Assembly (NCBI GenBank): GCA_002084765.1
Contig: NBMB01000061.1
Coordinates: forward strand, 1 to 30,968
Source: Candidatus Cloacimonetes bacterium 4572_55
GTDB taxonomy: Bacteria > 4572-55
Length of the DNA stretch: 30,968 nt
Direction of reading: 5' to 3'
Each line of letters starts with the position of its first letter. The first letter of the stretch is position 1. The notes under the pieces are model-generated. The model ran no database searches, was not told the origin of the DNA, and saw only the letters and a list, made by a program, of their open reading frames with translations. The position numbers and the translations under genes are program-made. Below, piece by piece: positions 13,584 to 20,503 of this stretch.

Positions 13584-14729
13584 ATGCGACGGTTTTTTTC
13601 GATTTTGATTTTGATTTTTTTACTGACCAGTTGCAGCGGGGACGATGGAAAAAGTAACGACTCCAAGAGAGATGAGCCACAAGAAAACGAGAGCTCTCTA
13701 ACCCGTGTGAACTTTTGGCATGCCATGGGAGGTCCTCTGGGCAAGGTGTTGGACAAATTGGTGGAGGAGTTTAACCGTGATAACCCGGATATTCATATCA
13801 CAGCAGTGGGCATGGGTCGTTATCAAGCCCTTAACCAGAAATTGATGGCGGCTTTGGCTGCGGGTCAGCCCCCGACTCTTGCTCAGGCCTATGAGGCGTG
13901 GACTGTCGAATTTCATAAGAGCGGCGCGCTGACTTCAATGACCGATTTTATCGAGGGACCAAACGGCTATGACGAGGAGAGCCTAAAGGATATTTTGCCG
14001 GTTTTTATCGAGGGTAACACATGGGGTGATCGGATGTGGTCGTTTCCTTTTAATAAAAGCGTCCGCGCTTTATATTACAATAAGGATTTGTTCCTGCAAT
14101 CCGGTCTTGATCCAGAAAAGCCGCCTGGTACATGGGATGAATATTATGACTTTTCTGAAAAGATCGCAAAAGACACAGACGGCGACGGAAGGATAGATAT
14201 TCACGGAACCGCTTCTCAGATCAGTGCGTGGATGTTTGAGAATCTGCTTCTCCAGAACCTCGGGAGTCTGATGAACGAGGCTCGCACCGAGGTGACGTAT
14301 CAGAGCCCAGAGGGCGTCGAGGCACTTGAGTTCCAGACAAAACTCTTGGGGAAAGAAAGCAAAGTGGGTCATATCACCAGCGGCTTTGAGTATCAGAACG
14401 AATTTCTCGCCGGGAAAGTGGGGATCATCGAAGGATCAACTGTGACGACTGCCTTTATTGAGGGGCGATATGACTTTGGGTTGGGCATTGCCCCGATTCC
14501 CAGCCACAAACAGAAGGCGTGCATCGTGTCTGGGACAAATATTGTGATTTTTTCTAAGTCGAGCCAAAAACAACAGGAAGCTGCCTGGCGATTTATCAAA
14601 TGGTTCACAAGCACGGAGACCACGGCGCGTTGGGCCGCGGAGACCGGTTATGTGCCGGTGCGTCAATCCGCTTTTGAGACCGAGACTATGAAAAAACGGT
14701 TTGAGAAAATCCCAGGCATGACCAGTTAA
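13584..14729 (+). CDS. ABC transporter sugar-type solute-binding lipoprotein, C-terminally frameshifted
   Basis: The frame encodes 381 aa. A lipoprotein signal ends LTSC at C17, so the protein is probably lipid-anchored. Residues 40-381 match family 1 extracellular solute-binding proteins of the UgpB/MalE type: VNFWHAMGGPLGKVLDKLVEEFNRDNP, then ALNQKLMAALAAGQPPTLAQAYEAW, SFPFNKSVRALYYNKDLF and a GxxxxxSNP-like hinge. The usual ligand is a sugar or glycerol phosphate ester, unidentified here. The frame stops after PGMTS, but 56 further residues of the family's C-terminus continue in another frame (14723-14893). One missing base near 14720-14723 accounts for this. No permease or ATPase gene is adjacent. 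Confidence 0.85.
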   Translation: MRRFFSILILIFLLTSCSGDDGKSNDSKRDEPQENESSLTRVNFWHAMGGPLGKVLDKLVEEFNRDNPDIHITAVGMGRYQALNQKLMAALAAGQPPTLAQAYEAWTVEFHKSGALTSMTDFIEGPNGYDEESLKDILPVFIEGNTWGDRMWSFPFNKSVRALYYNKDLFLQSGLDPEKPPGTWDEYYDFSEKIAKDTDGDGRIDIHGTASQISAWMFENLLLQNLGSLMNEARTEVTYQSPEGVEALEFQTKLLGKESKVGHITSGFEYQNEFLAGKVGIIEGSTVTTAFIEGRYDFGLGIAPIPSHKQKACIVSGTNIVIFSKSSQKQQEAAWRFIKWFTSTETTARWAAETGYVPVRQSAFETETMKKRFEKIPGMTS

Positions 14730-14893
14730 ATTACGCGCATTTCGAGCCGGTTTCGCCGGTTTGGTACTCCGGGCGTAAATATCTGGAAGAAAACGCGATT
14801 CAAGCCGCGTTGAAGGGACTGTCCGATCCAAAATCAGCTCTGGAAAAAGCCGCGACAGACACCCAAGAAGAATTGAGACGGCTGGAGAATTAA
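14723..14893 (+). pseudogene. Out-of-frame C-terminal part of the solute-binding protein
   Basis: Reading from CAG at 14723 gives QLNYAHFEPVSPVWYSG and then an amphipathic helix (about 20-56) ending RRLEN before a TAA at 14891. The region VWYSGRKYLEENAIQAAL and the final helix are typical ends of family 1 binding proteins. Adding one base joins it to the upstream frame, giving about 436 aa, a normal length for the family. It may be a sequencing indel, a true frameshift mutation, or programmed slippage; no slippery heptamer is obvious. Confidence 0.8.
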
Positions 14894-14907
14894 GCAGATT
14901 ACAGATA

Positions 14908-14931
14908 AGGGGCGATCGATCGGTCGCCCCT
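14908..14931. terminator. Hairpin between convergent genes
   Basis: AGGGGCGA (14908-14915) pairs perfectly with TCGCCCCT (14924-14931) around an eight-base loop. There is no long T tract on either side. Its place between two convergent genes suggests a shared transcription end. Confidence 0.6.
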
Positions 14932-14955
14932 AATGTTGTTCCGACGAATTTTGCT

Positions 14956-16281
14956 CTAAGCCGTCTGCTGGGATTCTGGAGGCTCTTCTTTTGTCTTCTC
15001 GTCGGGATCGGATTTGGGATTCATCCGATTCAACCGGTCGCACAGGACTCGAATCGTTCCTCGAGATAAAGCCCGGTTGGATTCCAGTAAGTCCTCGAAC
15101 ATATCCGGCTGAAAGATGAAAAGCACGGTCGGACATTCTGCGACTACTGTGGCGGTGCGCTTTTCCTTCAACAAATACGCCATCTCTCCAAGCACCTCCC
15201 CGTTGTCGATCGTGGAGAGACGGGTATTTTGCCCGTTTATCATTTTGTAAACCCCCAACTTCCCCTTATATACATAAAAAATATCTTCGGAATCGTCGTC
15301 TTCATAAAAAATTACTTCCCCGGGTTCAAAATCGCGCGCGTATTTTTCCCAAATACGAGAAGGGGTCTTGAACAAGAAAAACTCGATTTTATGGTGATTC
15401 TTCATCTGTTTGTTGGTTACCATAAACATCTGGCTGATAACCAACATGTCGATCCGATCAGAAACGTACGCAAATTGGGCAAAAATAAAATAGAGCACAA
15501 AAACAAAATAGACCCAGATCAGCGAGAGAATCAGGGTTCCGATCACGCCGTAAAAAAGGTTGATCTTTGTCACGTCGAACAATCCTGCAAAGGATATTTT
15601 AAGCAAATATATGGAAAATGTGCACATGAGGCTACTTTGCAGTGCTGAGCCCGATGTGGGGCGGGTGACCGGCAAATAACGATAGCTGGTGTAGATGCTG
15701 AGAAACGCGATCACAAAAGGCGTTAGGCGACTGAGAAATTGGATGAGGGTTTTGACATAATCTTGCAAATTGAGTTGATCGCTCATCGTCAGTATGAATT
15801 GGATCGTAATATTTGCCGCGACCGACATTACCGCCAATGAAAAAAGCAACGGGATAATGATAAATGAGATAATGCTGGTCATCAACCAACTGCGGGATTG
15901 GCTGGATGGAAAAATGACGCCAAACGCTCGCTGGATCGAGTTCATAATCAAACGGGAAATCCATATAAGGTTAATAATACTAAATATTCCGAATGTGCCG
16001 TTGGACACGTTGTCGATCTCGATCCTATTCAGAAAGTCTTTGTTTAGACCTTCGCTAAAGTCAGACAAAAGTTCAAAGAATTTCTCGGAAACTTGGGGAT
16101 AGGCGTTGAGATAGGAATCAAAAATATAGACGAACAAAATCAAAATCGGAATAATCGACAACAGAAAGAAATAAGCGGTTGCGCCCGCATGATTTTGTAG
16201 CTCATTCTGCAAATAGAGCGAGTATGATATATAAATTTTATGGGTGAGCTTCTCAAAAAATTTATAAGCTTTTTTTTTCAT
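14956..16281 (-). CDS. YihY/BrkB family membrane protein fused to a cyclic-nucleotide-binding domain
   Basis: The 441-aa protein has two parts. Residues 1-290 are YihY/BrkB-like with about six hydrophobic helices (near 35-57, 97-115, 135-160, 183-203, 215-235 and 243-272) and the HAGATAYFFLLSIIPILILF signature. Residues about 312-420 form a CRP-type cyclic-nucleotide-binding beta-roll: GEVIFYEDDDSEDIFYVYKGKLGVY, then GEVLGEMAYLLKEKRTATVVAE, with E366 and R375 at the phosphate-binding cassette. A Pro/Glu-rich tail ends the protein. There is no DNA-binding domain, so the nucleotide probably controls the membrane part, whose transport activity is not known. The ribosome-binding site is weak (AGTAGGCG). 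It is monocistronic. Confidence 0.88.
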   Translation of the reverse strand: MKKKAYKFFEKLTHKIYISYSLYLQNELQNHAGATAYFFLLSIIPILILFVYIFDSYLNAYPQVSEKFFELLSDFSEGLNKDFLNRIEIDNVSNGTFGIFSIINLIWISRLIMNSIQRAFGVIFPSSQSRSWLMTSIISFIIIPLLFSLAVMSVAANITIQFILTMSDQLNLQDYVKTLIQFLSRLTPFVIAFLSIYTSYRYLPVTRPTSGSALQSSLMCTFSIYLLKISFAGLFDVTKINLFYGVIGTLILSLIWVYFVFVLYFIFAQFAYVSDRIDMLVISQMFMVTNKQMKNHHKIEFFLFKTPSRIWEKYARDFEPGEVIFYEDDDSEDIFYVYKGKLGVYKMINGQNTRLSTIDNGEVLGEMAYLLKEKRTATVVAECPTVLFIFQPDMFEDLLESNRALSRGTIRVLCDRLNRMNPKSDPDEKTKEEPPESQQTA

Positions 16282-16464
16282 TCAGCGCCTACTTGATTCG
16301 GTAGTTATAACAGATAATAAAACGATTTTTTTTTAACAGGATACCAGAGGTAGAGGTGATGGATAACTCAGGCTGGCAAAAATCTCACCGTTCCTTTTTT
16401 TTGAAAATAAATAGGAAATCGTCCCTAATGATATTCTGACGTTACGATCCTACAATATGCTGAA

Positions 16465-16488
16465 AAATATATTCGTCCGAATATATTT
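16465..16488. promoter_or_regulatory. Perfect 24-bp palindrome
   Basis: AAATATATTCG (16465-16475) and CGAATATATTT (16478-16488) are perfect inverted arms around TC. It lies about 185 bases upstream of the YihY-fusion start, in non-coding DNA, without a following T tract, so an operator is more likely than a terminator. Confidence 0.5.
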
Positions 16489-16532
16489 CGATGGGAATTT
16501 TTCGGATCAATTCGGATCGGATTGGGTGGAAA

Positions 16533-16562
16533 TTCGTTTTATTTCGTTTTATTTCGTTTTAT
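16533..16562. repeat. Three tandem copies of TTCGTTTTAT
   Basis: A 10-bp unit occurs three times head to tail, just downstream (on the minus strand) of the terminator for the PorV-like gene. Its role is unknown. Confidence 0.85.
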
Positions 16563-16564
16563 GA

Positions 16565-16629
16565 GATTCTGTAAAATAAAGAAGAACAGGTTGCGGTAGG
16601 GAAATCCTGCCCCCTTATGCCGCAACCTG
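16565..16629 (-). terminator. Hairpin terminator or structured 3' end after PorV-like gene
   Basis: On the minus strand CAGGTTGCGG (16629-16620) and CCGCAACCTG (16596-16587) form a perfect 10-bp stem, with an inner AGGG/CCCT helix. A T-rich tail (TTCTTCTTTATTTTA) follows. The long internal loop is unusual for a simple terminator. Confidence 0.6.
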
Positions 16630-16899
16630 AAAAATCACCTTGCCATAGATTCTGTTTTTGGTCGTTTGGTAGGTAAATAAAAAAGCGGTGTAACGTAGCG
16701 GGGTTGGCGTTTGACGGGATGCGTTGCGCGCTGTGATGCAATTTTCGTAGCGCATTGGAAAGGTAACGCGGATTGCCAGCTGGATCAAAACATGCGAGCA
16801 TGCCGAGCTTTTTGAGTGGATATGATTTTGAGTTATCGCGGATGTTTCGAGTTATCCTCTGGTACATCCGCAAAACCTTTTGGCATTCGCTTTTTCAGA
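16630..16899. other. Non-coding segment of distinct composition
   Basis: An open frame exists on the minus strand (to 16873) but lacks a ribosome-binding site, and its residue use (many Ser, Asn, Arg, His and Cys) is unlike a folded protein. The DNA is richer in GC than its surroundings and contains motifs such as GCGTTGCGCGCTGTGATGC and GGGTTGGCGTTTGACGGG that recall intergenic repeats of other bacteria. It may be a copy of a dispersed element ending in the hairpin at 16587-16629. Confidence 0.4.
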
Positions 16900-17811
16900 C
16901 TAAAAGTTCAGTCCCACAGTGATATAGTGCGCGTCATCCAACTCGTCCGAGCGGGGCAAGAAGGCGTAATCTACTTGATAGTTCCGAATTGAAACTCCCA
17001 TGCCGGCTGCAAAATCATCCGTATCATAGTTGAATTTATATCCTGTGCGCAACGACAGAATATCTTTTATATTCAGCTCCACTCCAGTCTGGAGACGAAG
17101 ATCGCTGTCCGACGCCTTATTCATATCGATGGCGATCCGGGCAAAATGATTCAGTGGATAGCTGAATCCTGCACGCGTGATCGTCGGCATGTTGAACTTT
17201 TCTTCAACATACTTCATTTTTTGACCAATATTGGAAATCGAAAAACCGAGCGTCAGGTTTTCGATAACTCGAGGTTGATAGATAATGCCGAAATCCATGG
17301 CAACGCCCCTTGCCTCTTCTGTTTCGATTTTTGAGTACAGATACTTTCCCGTTACTCCGAGCGACAGATCGTCAGCGAGACGTCGGGATATGGTGAAACC
17401 CAAAGCCAGTTCGTTAGCTGAAAAAAAGCCGTCCGGTTCCTGAGTCGGGTTGTCGCCTCTGCTCTCAAATTCACCGCCGTCAAAATAGATGACATTGACG
17501 CCGAATCCGAATTCCCCATATCGAGTTACACCGCCGAAGTAGTTATGGCTGGTATCCATAATCCAGTCGGTATAATTGAAAGCCGCCTGGGTACCTTGAC
17601 CAAAACTCGCGGATGCTGGGTTCCAATATAAACCGATCGCGCCGCCGTCGGGAACCGCCACAAAAGCCTCGCCTAAAGCGACTGGTCGAGCACCAGACCC
17701 GATTTTCATAAATGTTACGGTGGCTGTTCCTGAATTCGCTTCGGAAAAAGAATACGAGAAGAGAGAAATCATAGTTATTAAAATAAAATATTTTAGTTTC
17801 ATTAGCTTCAT
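16900..17811 (-). CDS. PorV/PorQ family outer-membrane beta-barrel protein
   Basis: The 303-aa protein has a signal peptide (about 1-25) and the N-terminal signature of the PorV/PorQ family, FMKIGSGARPVALGEAFVAVPDGGAIGLYWNPAS (given here as GARPVALGEAF and YWNPAS, near 40-70). Alternating-residue beta strands then run to a C-terminal aromatic (GLNF), as expected for an outer-membrane barrel. PorV works with the type IX secretion system, binding cargo C-terminal signals for attachment; paralogues are common and the exact role is uncertain. It fits the FlgD-like tail on the cytochrome at 184. GGAGGATCA precedes the ATG. Transcription is probably ended by the hairpin at 16587-16629. Confidence 0.85.
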   Translation of the reverse strand: MKLMKLKYFILITMISLFSYSFSEANSGTATVTFMKIGSGARPVALGEAFVAVPDGGAIGLYWNPASASFGQGTQAAFNYTDWIMDTSHNYFGGVTRYGEFGFGVNVIYFDGGEFESRGDNPTQEPDGFFSANELALGFTISRRLADDLSLGVTGKYLYSKIETEEARGVAMDFGIIYQPRVIENLTLGFSISNIGQKMKYVEEKFNMPTITRAGFSYPLNHFARIAIDMNKASDSDLRLQTGVELNIKDILSLRTGYKFNYDTDDFAAGMGVSIRNYQVDYAFLPRSDELDDAHYITVGLNF

Positions 17812-18039
17812 TGATCCTCCGTTAAAAATAATTAACGCATTAAATTTAAGATTACAGAAATGGAAAATAGGCGTAAAAATACGCGGCTATTGAAGATTTG
17901 TGAGAAGCGGTTGGGAGTCACGATCTACACAAGAATAAAAATAAAGTTTCTACAGACTTTCGCAACATATTTTTTACTTGGAAACAGGGAAATGGGAGTG
18001 ATTAAGATATAAGACTCAATTTATGTGCGTCATTACGAC
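17812..18039. other. Divergent intergenic region
   Basis: This AT-rich region separates the PorV-like gene from the mutase leader. A small hairpin GCGTA-AAAA-TACGC lies at about 17871-17884. I looked for a cobalamin riboswitch and found no B12 box. Promoters are expected here but none is convincing. Confidence 0.4.
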
Positions 18040-18105
18040 TCTTTAATTATCAATTCTTAATCTGCGATAATCCGCGTAATCTGCGGATCGAACTCCCGTG
18101 ATATG
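18040..18105. repeat. Dispersed TCTGCG repeat with shared flank
   Basis: Bases 18040-18087 match 4764-4811 at 47 of 48 positions. The downstream GGATCGA...CCCGTGAT matches the end of the second copy at the window start. This copy lies upstream of the mutase genes. Confidence 0.85.
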
Positions 18106-18143
18106 GTAGCGGGGTCAACTTTAGCGGACGATGCTTCTCACAA

Positions 18144-18191
18144 GAGCCTAAGAATTTTTAAAACACTTAGGCTCCGGGTCTATTTTTTTTT
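18144..18191 (+). terminator. Terminator-like hairpin in mutase leader (possible attenuator)
   Basis: GAGCCTAAG (18144-18152) and CTTAGGCTC (18166-18174) form a perfect 9-bp stem, and a nine-base T run begins at 18183. It lies about 135 bases before the mutase start codon with no gene between, so it may prematurely end the mutase transcript under some conditions. It could also end a short upstream RNA. Confidence 0.5.
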
Positions 18192-18269
18192 AAAAAAAAA
18201 CTTGCAACCCATTTCAAAAAAGATATTTTTCCAGCGATCAAGTCTGTATAACCGTTACGTAAATTTATC

Positions 18270-18298
18270 ACGCCGTAAATCTGAATCGCTCGGCGTGT
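18270..18298 (+). promoter_or_regulatory. Inverted repeat near mutase ribosome-binding site
   Basis: CACGCCG (18270-18276) pairs with CGGCGTG (18292-18298) around a 15-base loop, ending 12 bases before GGGGAG. It could affect initiation or act with the upstream hairpin. Confidence 0.4.
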
Positions 18299-18324
18299 CA
18301 CCGAAAAATGGGGAGTCGTTTCTT

Positions 18325-20445
18325 ATGGAGAAGAAAAAGAGCCGCGCATTATTGACCGAGTTCACGCCGCCCACCGATGCGGAGTGGCGGGAGGCTGTGG
18401 ATAAGCTGTTGAAAGGCAAGTCTTATGATCGGATCATGTTGACCCGCACTTACGAAGGTATCCAGTTGCAGCCCATGTATCGGCGGCAGGCTATTGAGGG
18501 AAATCCGGAAGATATGCCTGGGTTTTTTCCTTATACGCGATCCGTTCACAAGTCAGGATACACCATCCATTCATGGGAAGTGGCGCAGGAGATTTCCGAT
18601 CCGACATGCGACGAGTTCAACACATCCCTATTGCGCCATCTGGAACGGGGGCAGACAGCGATCAACCTAATCCTTGATCAAGCTGGGAGTTACGGGCTGG
18701 ACCCGGATCACGCGCAGGTCGGACAAGTGGGCGCGGAAGGCGTATCGATTGCGTCTATTGCCGATCTGTCCAAAGCGTTTGCCCATATTGATCTCGAAAA
18801 ATTTCCGATCTATATTCACCCTGGTTTGTCTGCGTTGCCCATAGCGGCTATGCTCGTCGCATTGGCGAAAAGGCGAGGTTTAGACCTGAAAAAATTGCGA
18901 GGCGCAATCGCTTTTGATCCCCTGGGAGTTCTGGCGGCTGACGGATCGCCGCGCATCTCTCTTGATTCGGAATATCAAAAGATGGCGTCGTTGGTCCTAT
19001 GGTTCGCGGACCGCTGCCCCCAAATCCGAGCCATCGGCGTTGACGGACAGATTTATCATAATGGCGGCGGAAGCGCAACGCAGGAACTGGCTTTTGCCGT
19101 TGCAACAGGAACGGAATATCTGCGAGAGATGATCAAACGGAATGTGCCTATCGATTCTGCGGCGAACAGCGTACGCTTCACTTTTTCTTTGGGATCCAAT
19201 TTTTTTATGGAGATAGCGAAACTGCGAGCGGCTCGCATGATATGGGCGCAGATCGTCAAAGCCTTTGGCGGGTCGGATCACGCGCAAAAGATGGCGATTC
19301 ACGGCAGGACTTCAAAGTGGAATAAGAGCAAATTAGACCCTTACGTCAATATGCTCCGCTCGACTACAGAAGCGCTGTCAGGGATTTTTGGCGGTTGCGA
19401 TAGCCTGCATGTCTCCCCATTTGACGAGACGATTCGCCAGCCAGACGAATTTTCCCGGCGCATTGCGCTCAACACGCAGAGTATCCTGAAGGAGGAGTCC
19501 CACTTTTCCTTTATAATCGATCCAGCCGGGGGCTCGTGGTATGTGGAAAAATTGACGGATCAGCTTTCCAATGCAGCGTGGCGTCTTTTTCAGCGAATCG
19601 AGCAAGAAGGCGGCATGTTTCAGGCGTTGCAACAGGGATTTCCTCAACAGGAGACCGCGCAAATACAGGAAGAACGTCTCAAAAATTTGGCGAAACGCAA
19701 GGATATTATGGTCGGCTCCAACATGTATCCGAATATTGAGGAAAAACCGTTGGAATCCCGCAAGCCGGATTATGACGCGATCTATCGAGAGCGATCAGAA
19801 CACCTGAAAAGACTTCGCGCCTCAGACGGCTATGCGGATCAGGTGGAAACGTTACGAGAATTTCCCGATTCTTTTGATAAAATCGTCCACGCGGCTGGAC
19901 AAGGCGTCACTCTCGGCGAGATCGCCCGCTTGTTTCCAGGCCATGACAAAAATCAACCAACAATAACGCCTGTCACACAGGGACACGCCTCGGAAATGTT
20001 CGAGTCTCTGCGCCAAGCTATGGACGAATACTCGGATGAGATCGGATATCGACCCACAGTTTTTCTTGCAACAATGGGTCCCGCTTCCCAACATCGTGCG
20101 CGAGCTGATTTCTCCGCAGGATTCTTCCGAATTGCAGGATTTGATATTATTGACAATGTCGGTTTTGAGACCCCGGATCACGCGGCGACCGCGGCGATTC
20201 GCTCCAAAGCGGTTATCGTGGCGATCTGCTCCACGGATTCCACCTATTTAGACATAGTGCCTGATATCGCCGAGAAGGTCAAAGCCGCTCGTCCTGGGAC
20301 CGCGATTGTCGTTGCGGGTCGCCCTAAGGATCAGACCGGCGCGCTGAAGGAAGCTGGCGTAGATGGATTCGTCTATCTCGGAGCAAATGTCTATGAGTCG
20401 CTCGTCTGTTTTATGAAAAAAATCGGCGTAAAATTAAGCGATTGA
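18325..20445 (+). CDS. mutA: Methylmalonyl-CoA mutase small (beta) subunit
   Basis: The 706-aa protein has the mutase fold: an N-terminal TIM-barrel domain (about 30-520, with PTDAEWREAVDKLLKGKSYD, then QPMYRR, then NIGGGSATQELAFAVATG-like core) and a C-terminal cobalamin-binding-like domain (576-706). In that domain the B12-ligand motif DxHxxG is missing: the matching stretch reads MGPASQHRARAD. This is the mark of the non-catalytic small subunit. With the large subunit it interconverts methylmalonyl-CoA and succinyl-CoA in propionate metabolism. The start at 18325 is preferred (GGGGAG upstream; family-like N-terminus). The frame is open to 18103, but the extra 74 codons run through the terminator hairpin and repeat and look non-coding. 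The large subunit follows after 58 bases. Confidence 0.92.
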   Translation: MEKKKSRALLTEFTPPTDAEWREAVDKLLKGKSYDRIMLTRTYEGIQLQPMYRRQAIEGNPEDMPGFFPYTRSVHKSGYTIHSWEVAQEISDPTCDEFNTSLLRHLERGQTAINLILDQAGSYGLDPDHAQVGQVGAEGVSIASIADLSKAFAHIDLEKFPIYIHPGLSALPIAAMLVALAKRRGLDLKKLRGAIAFDPLGVLAADGSPRISLDSEYQKMASLVLWFADRCPQIRAIGVDGQIYHNGGGSATQELAFAVATGTEYLREMIKRNVPIDSAANSVRFTFSLGSNFFMEIAKLRAARMIWAQIVKAFGGSDHAQKMAIHGRTSKWNKSKLDPYVNMLRSTTEALSGIFGGCDSLHVSPFDETIRQPDEFSRRIALNTQSILKEESHFSFIIDPAGGSWYVEKLTDQLSNAAWRLFQRIEQEGGMFQALQQGFPQQETAQIQEERLKNLAKRKDIMVGSNMYPNIEEKPLESRKPDYDAIYRERSEHLKRLRASDGYADQVETLREFPDSFDKIVHAAGQGVTLGEIARLFPGHDKNQPTITPVTQGHASEMFESLRQAMDEYSDEIGYRPTVFLATMGPASQHRARADFSAGFFRIAGFDIIDNVGFETPDHAATAAIRSKAVIVAICSTDSTYLDIVPDIAEKVKAARPGTAIVVAGRPKDQTGALKEAGVDGFVYLGANVYESLVCFMKKIGVKLSD

Positions 20446-20503
20446 CCTGATTTTGCCAAATTTGAATTGTCATTTTTGAATTATCACTGAGGAGAATATA
20501 AAT

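Noticed and set aside
16559-16873. 104-residue minus-strand ORF
   Set aside because: No ribosome-binding site, unlikely residue composition, and its 3' part is the perfect terminator-like hairpin.
18103-18324. N-terminal extension of the mutase small subunit
   Set aside because: The 74 codons run through a terminator hairpin and part of a dispersed repeat; a ribosome-binding site and a family-like N-terminus support the start at 18325.
17812-18324. Cobalamin riboswitch upstream of the B12-dependent mutase
   Set aside because: No B12 box or recognisable aptamer helices were found, although GGAAACAGGGAAATGGGAG near 17979 looked briefly similar.
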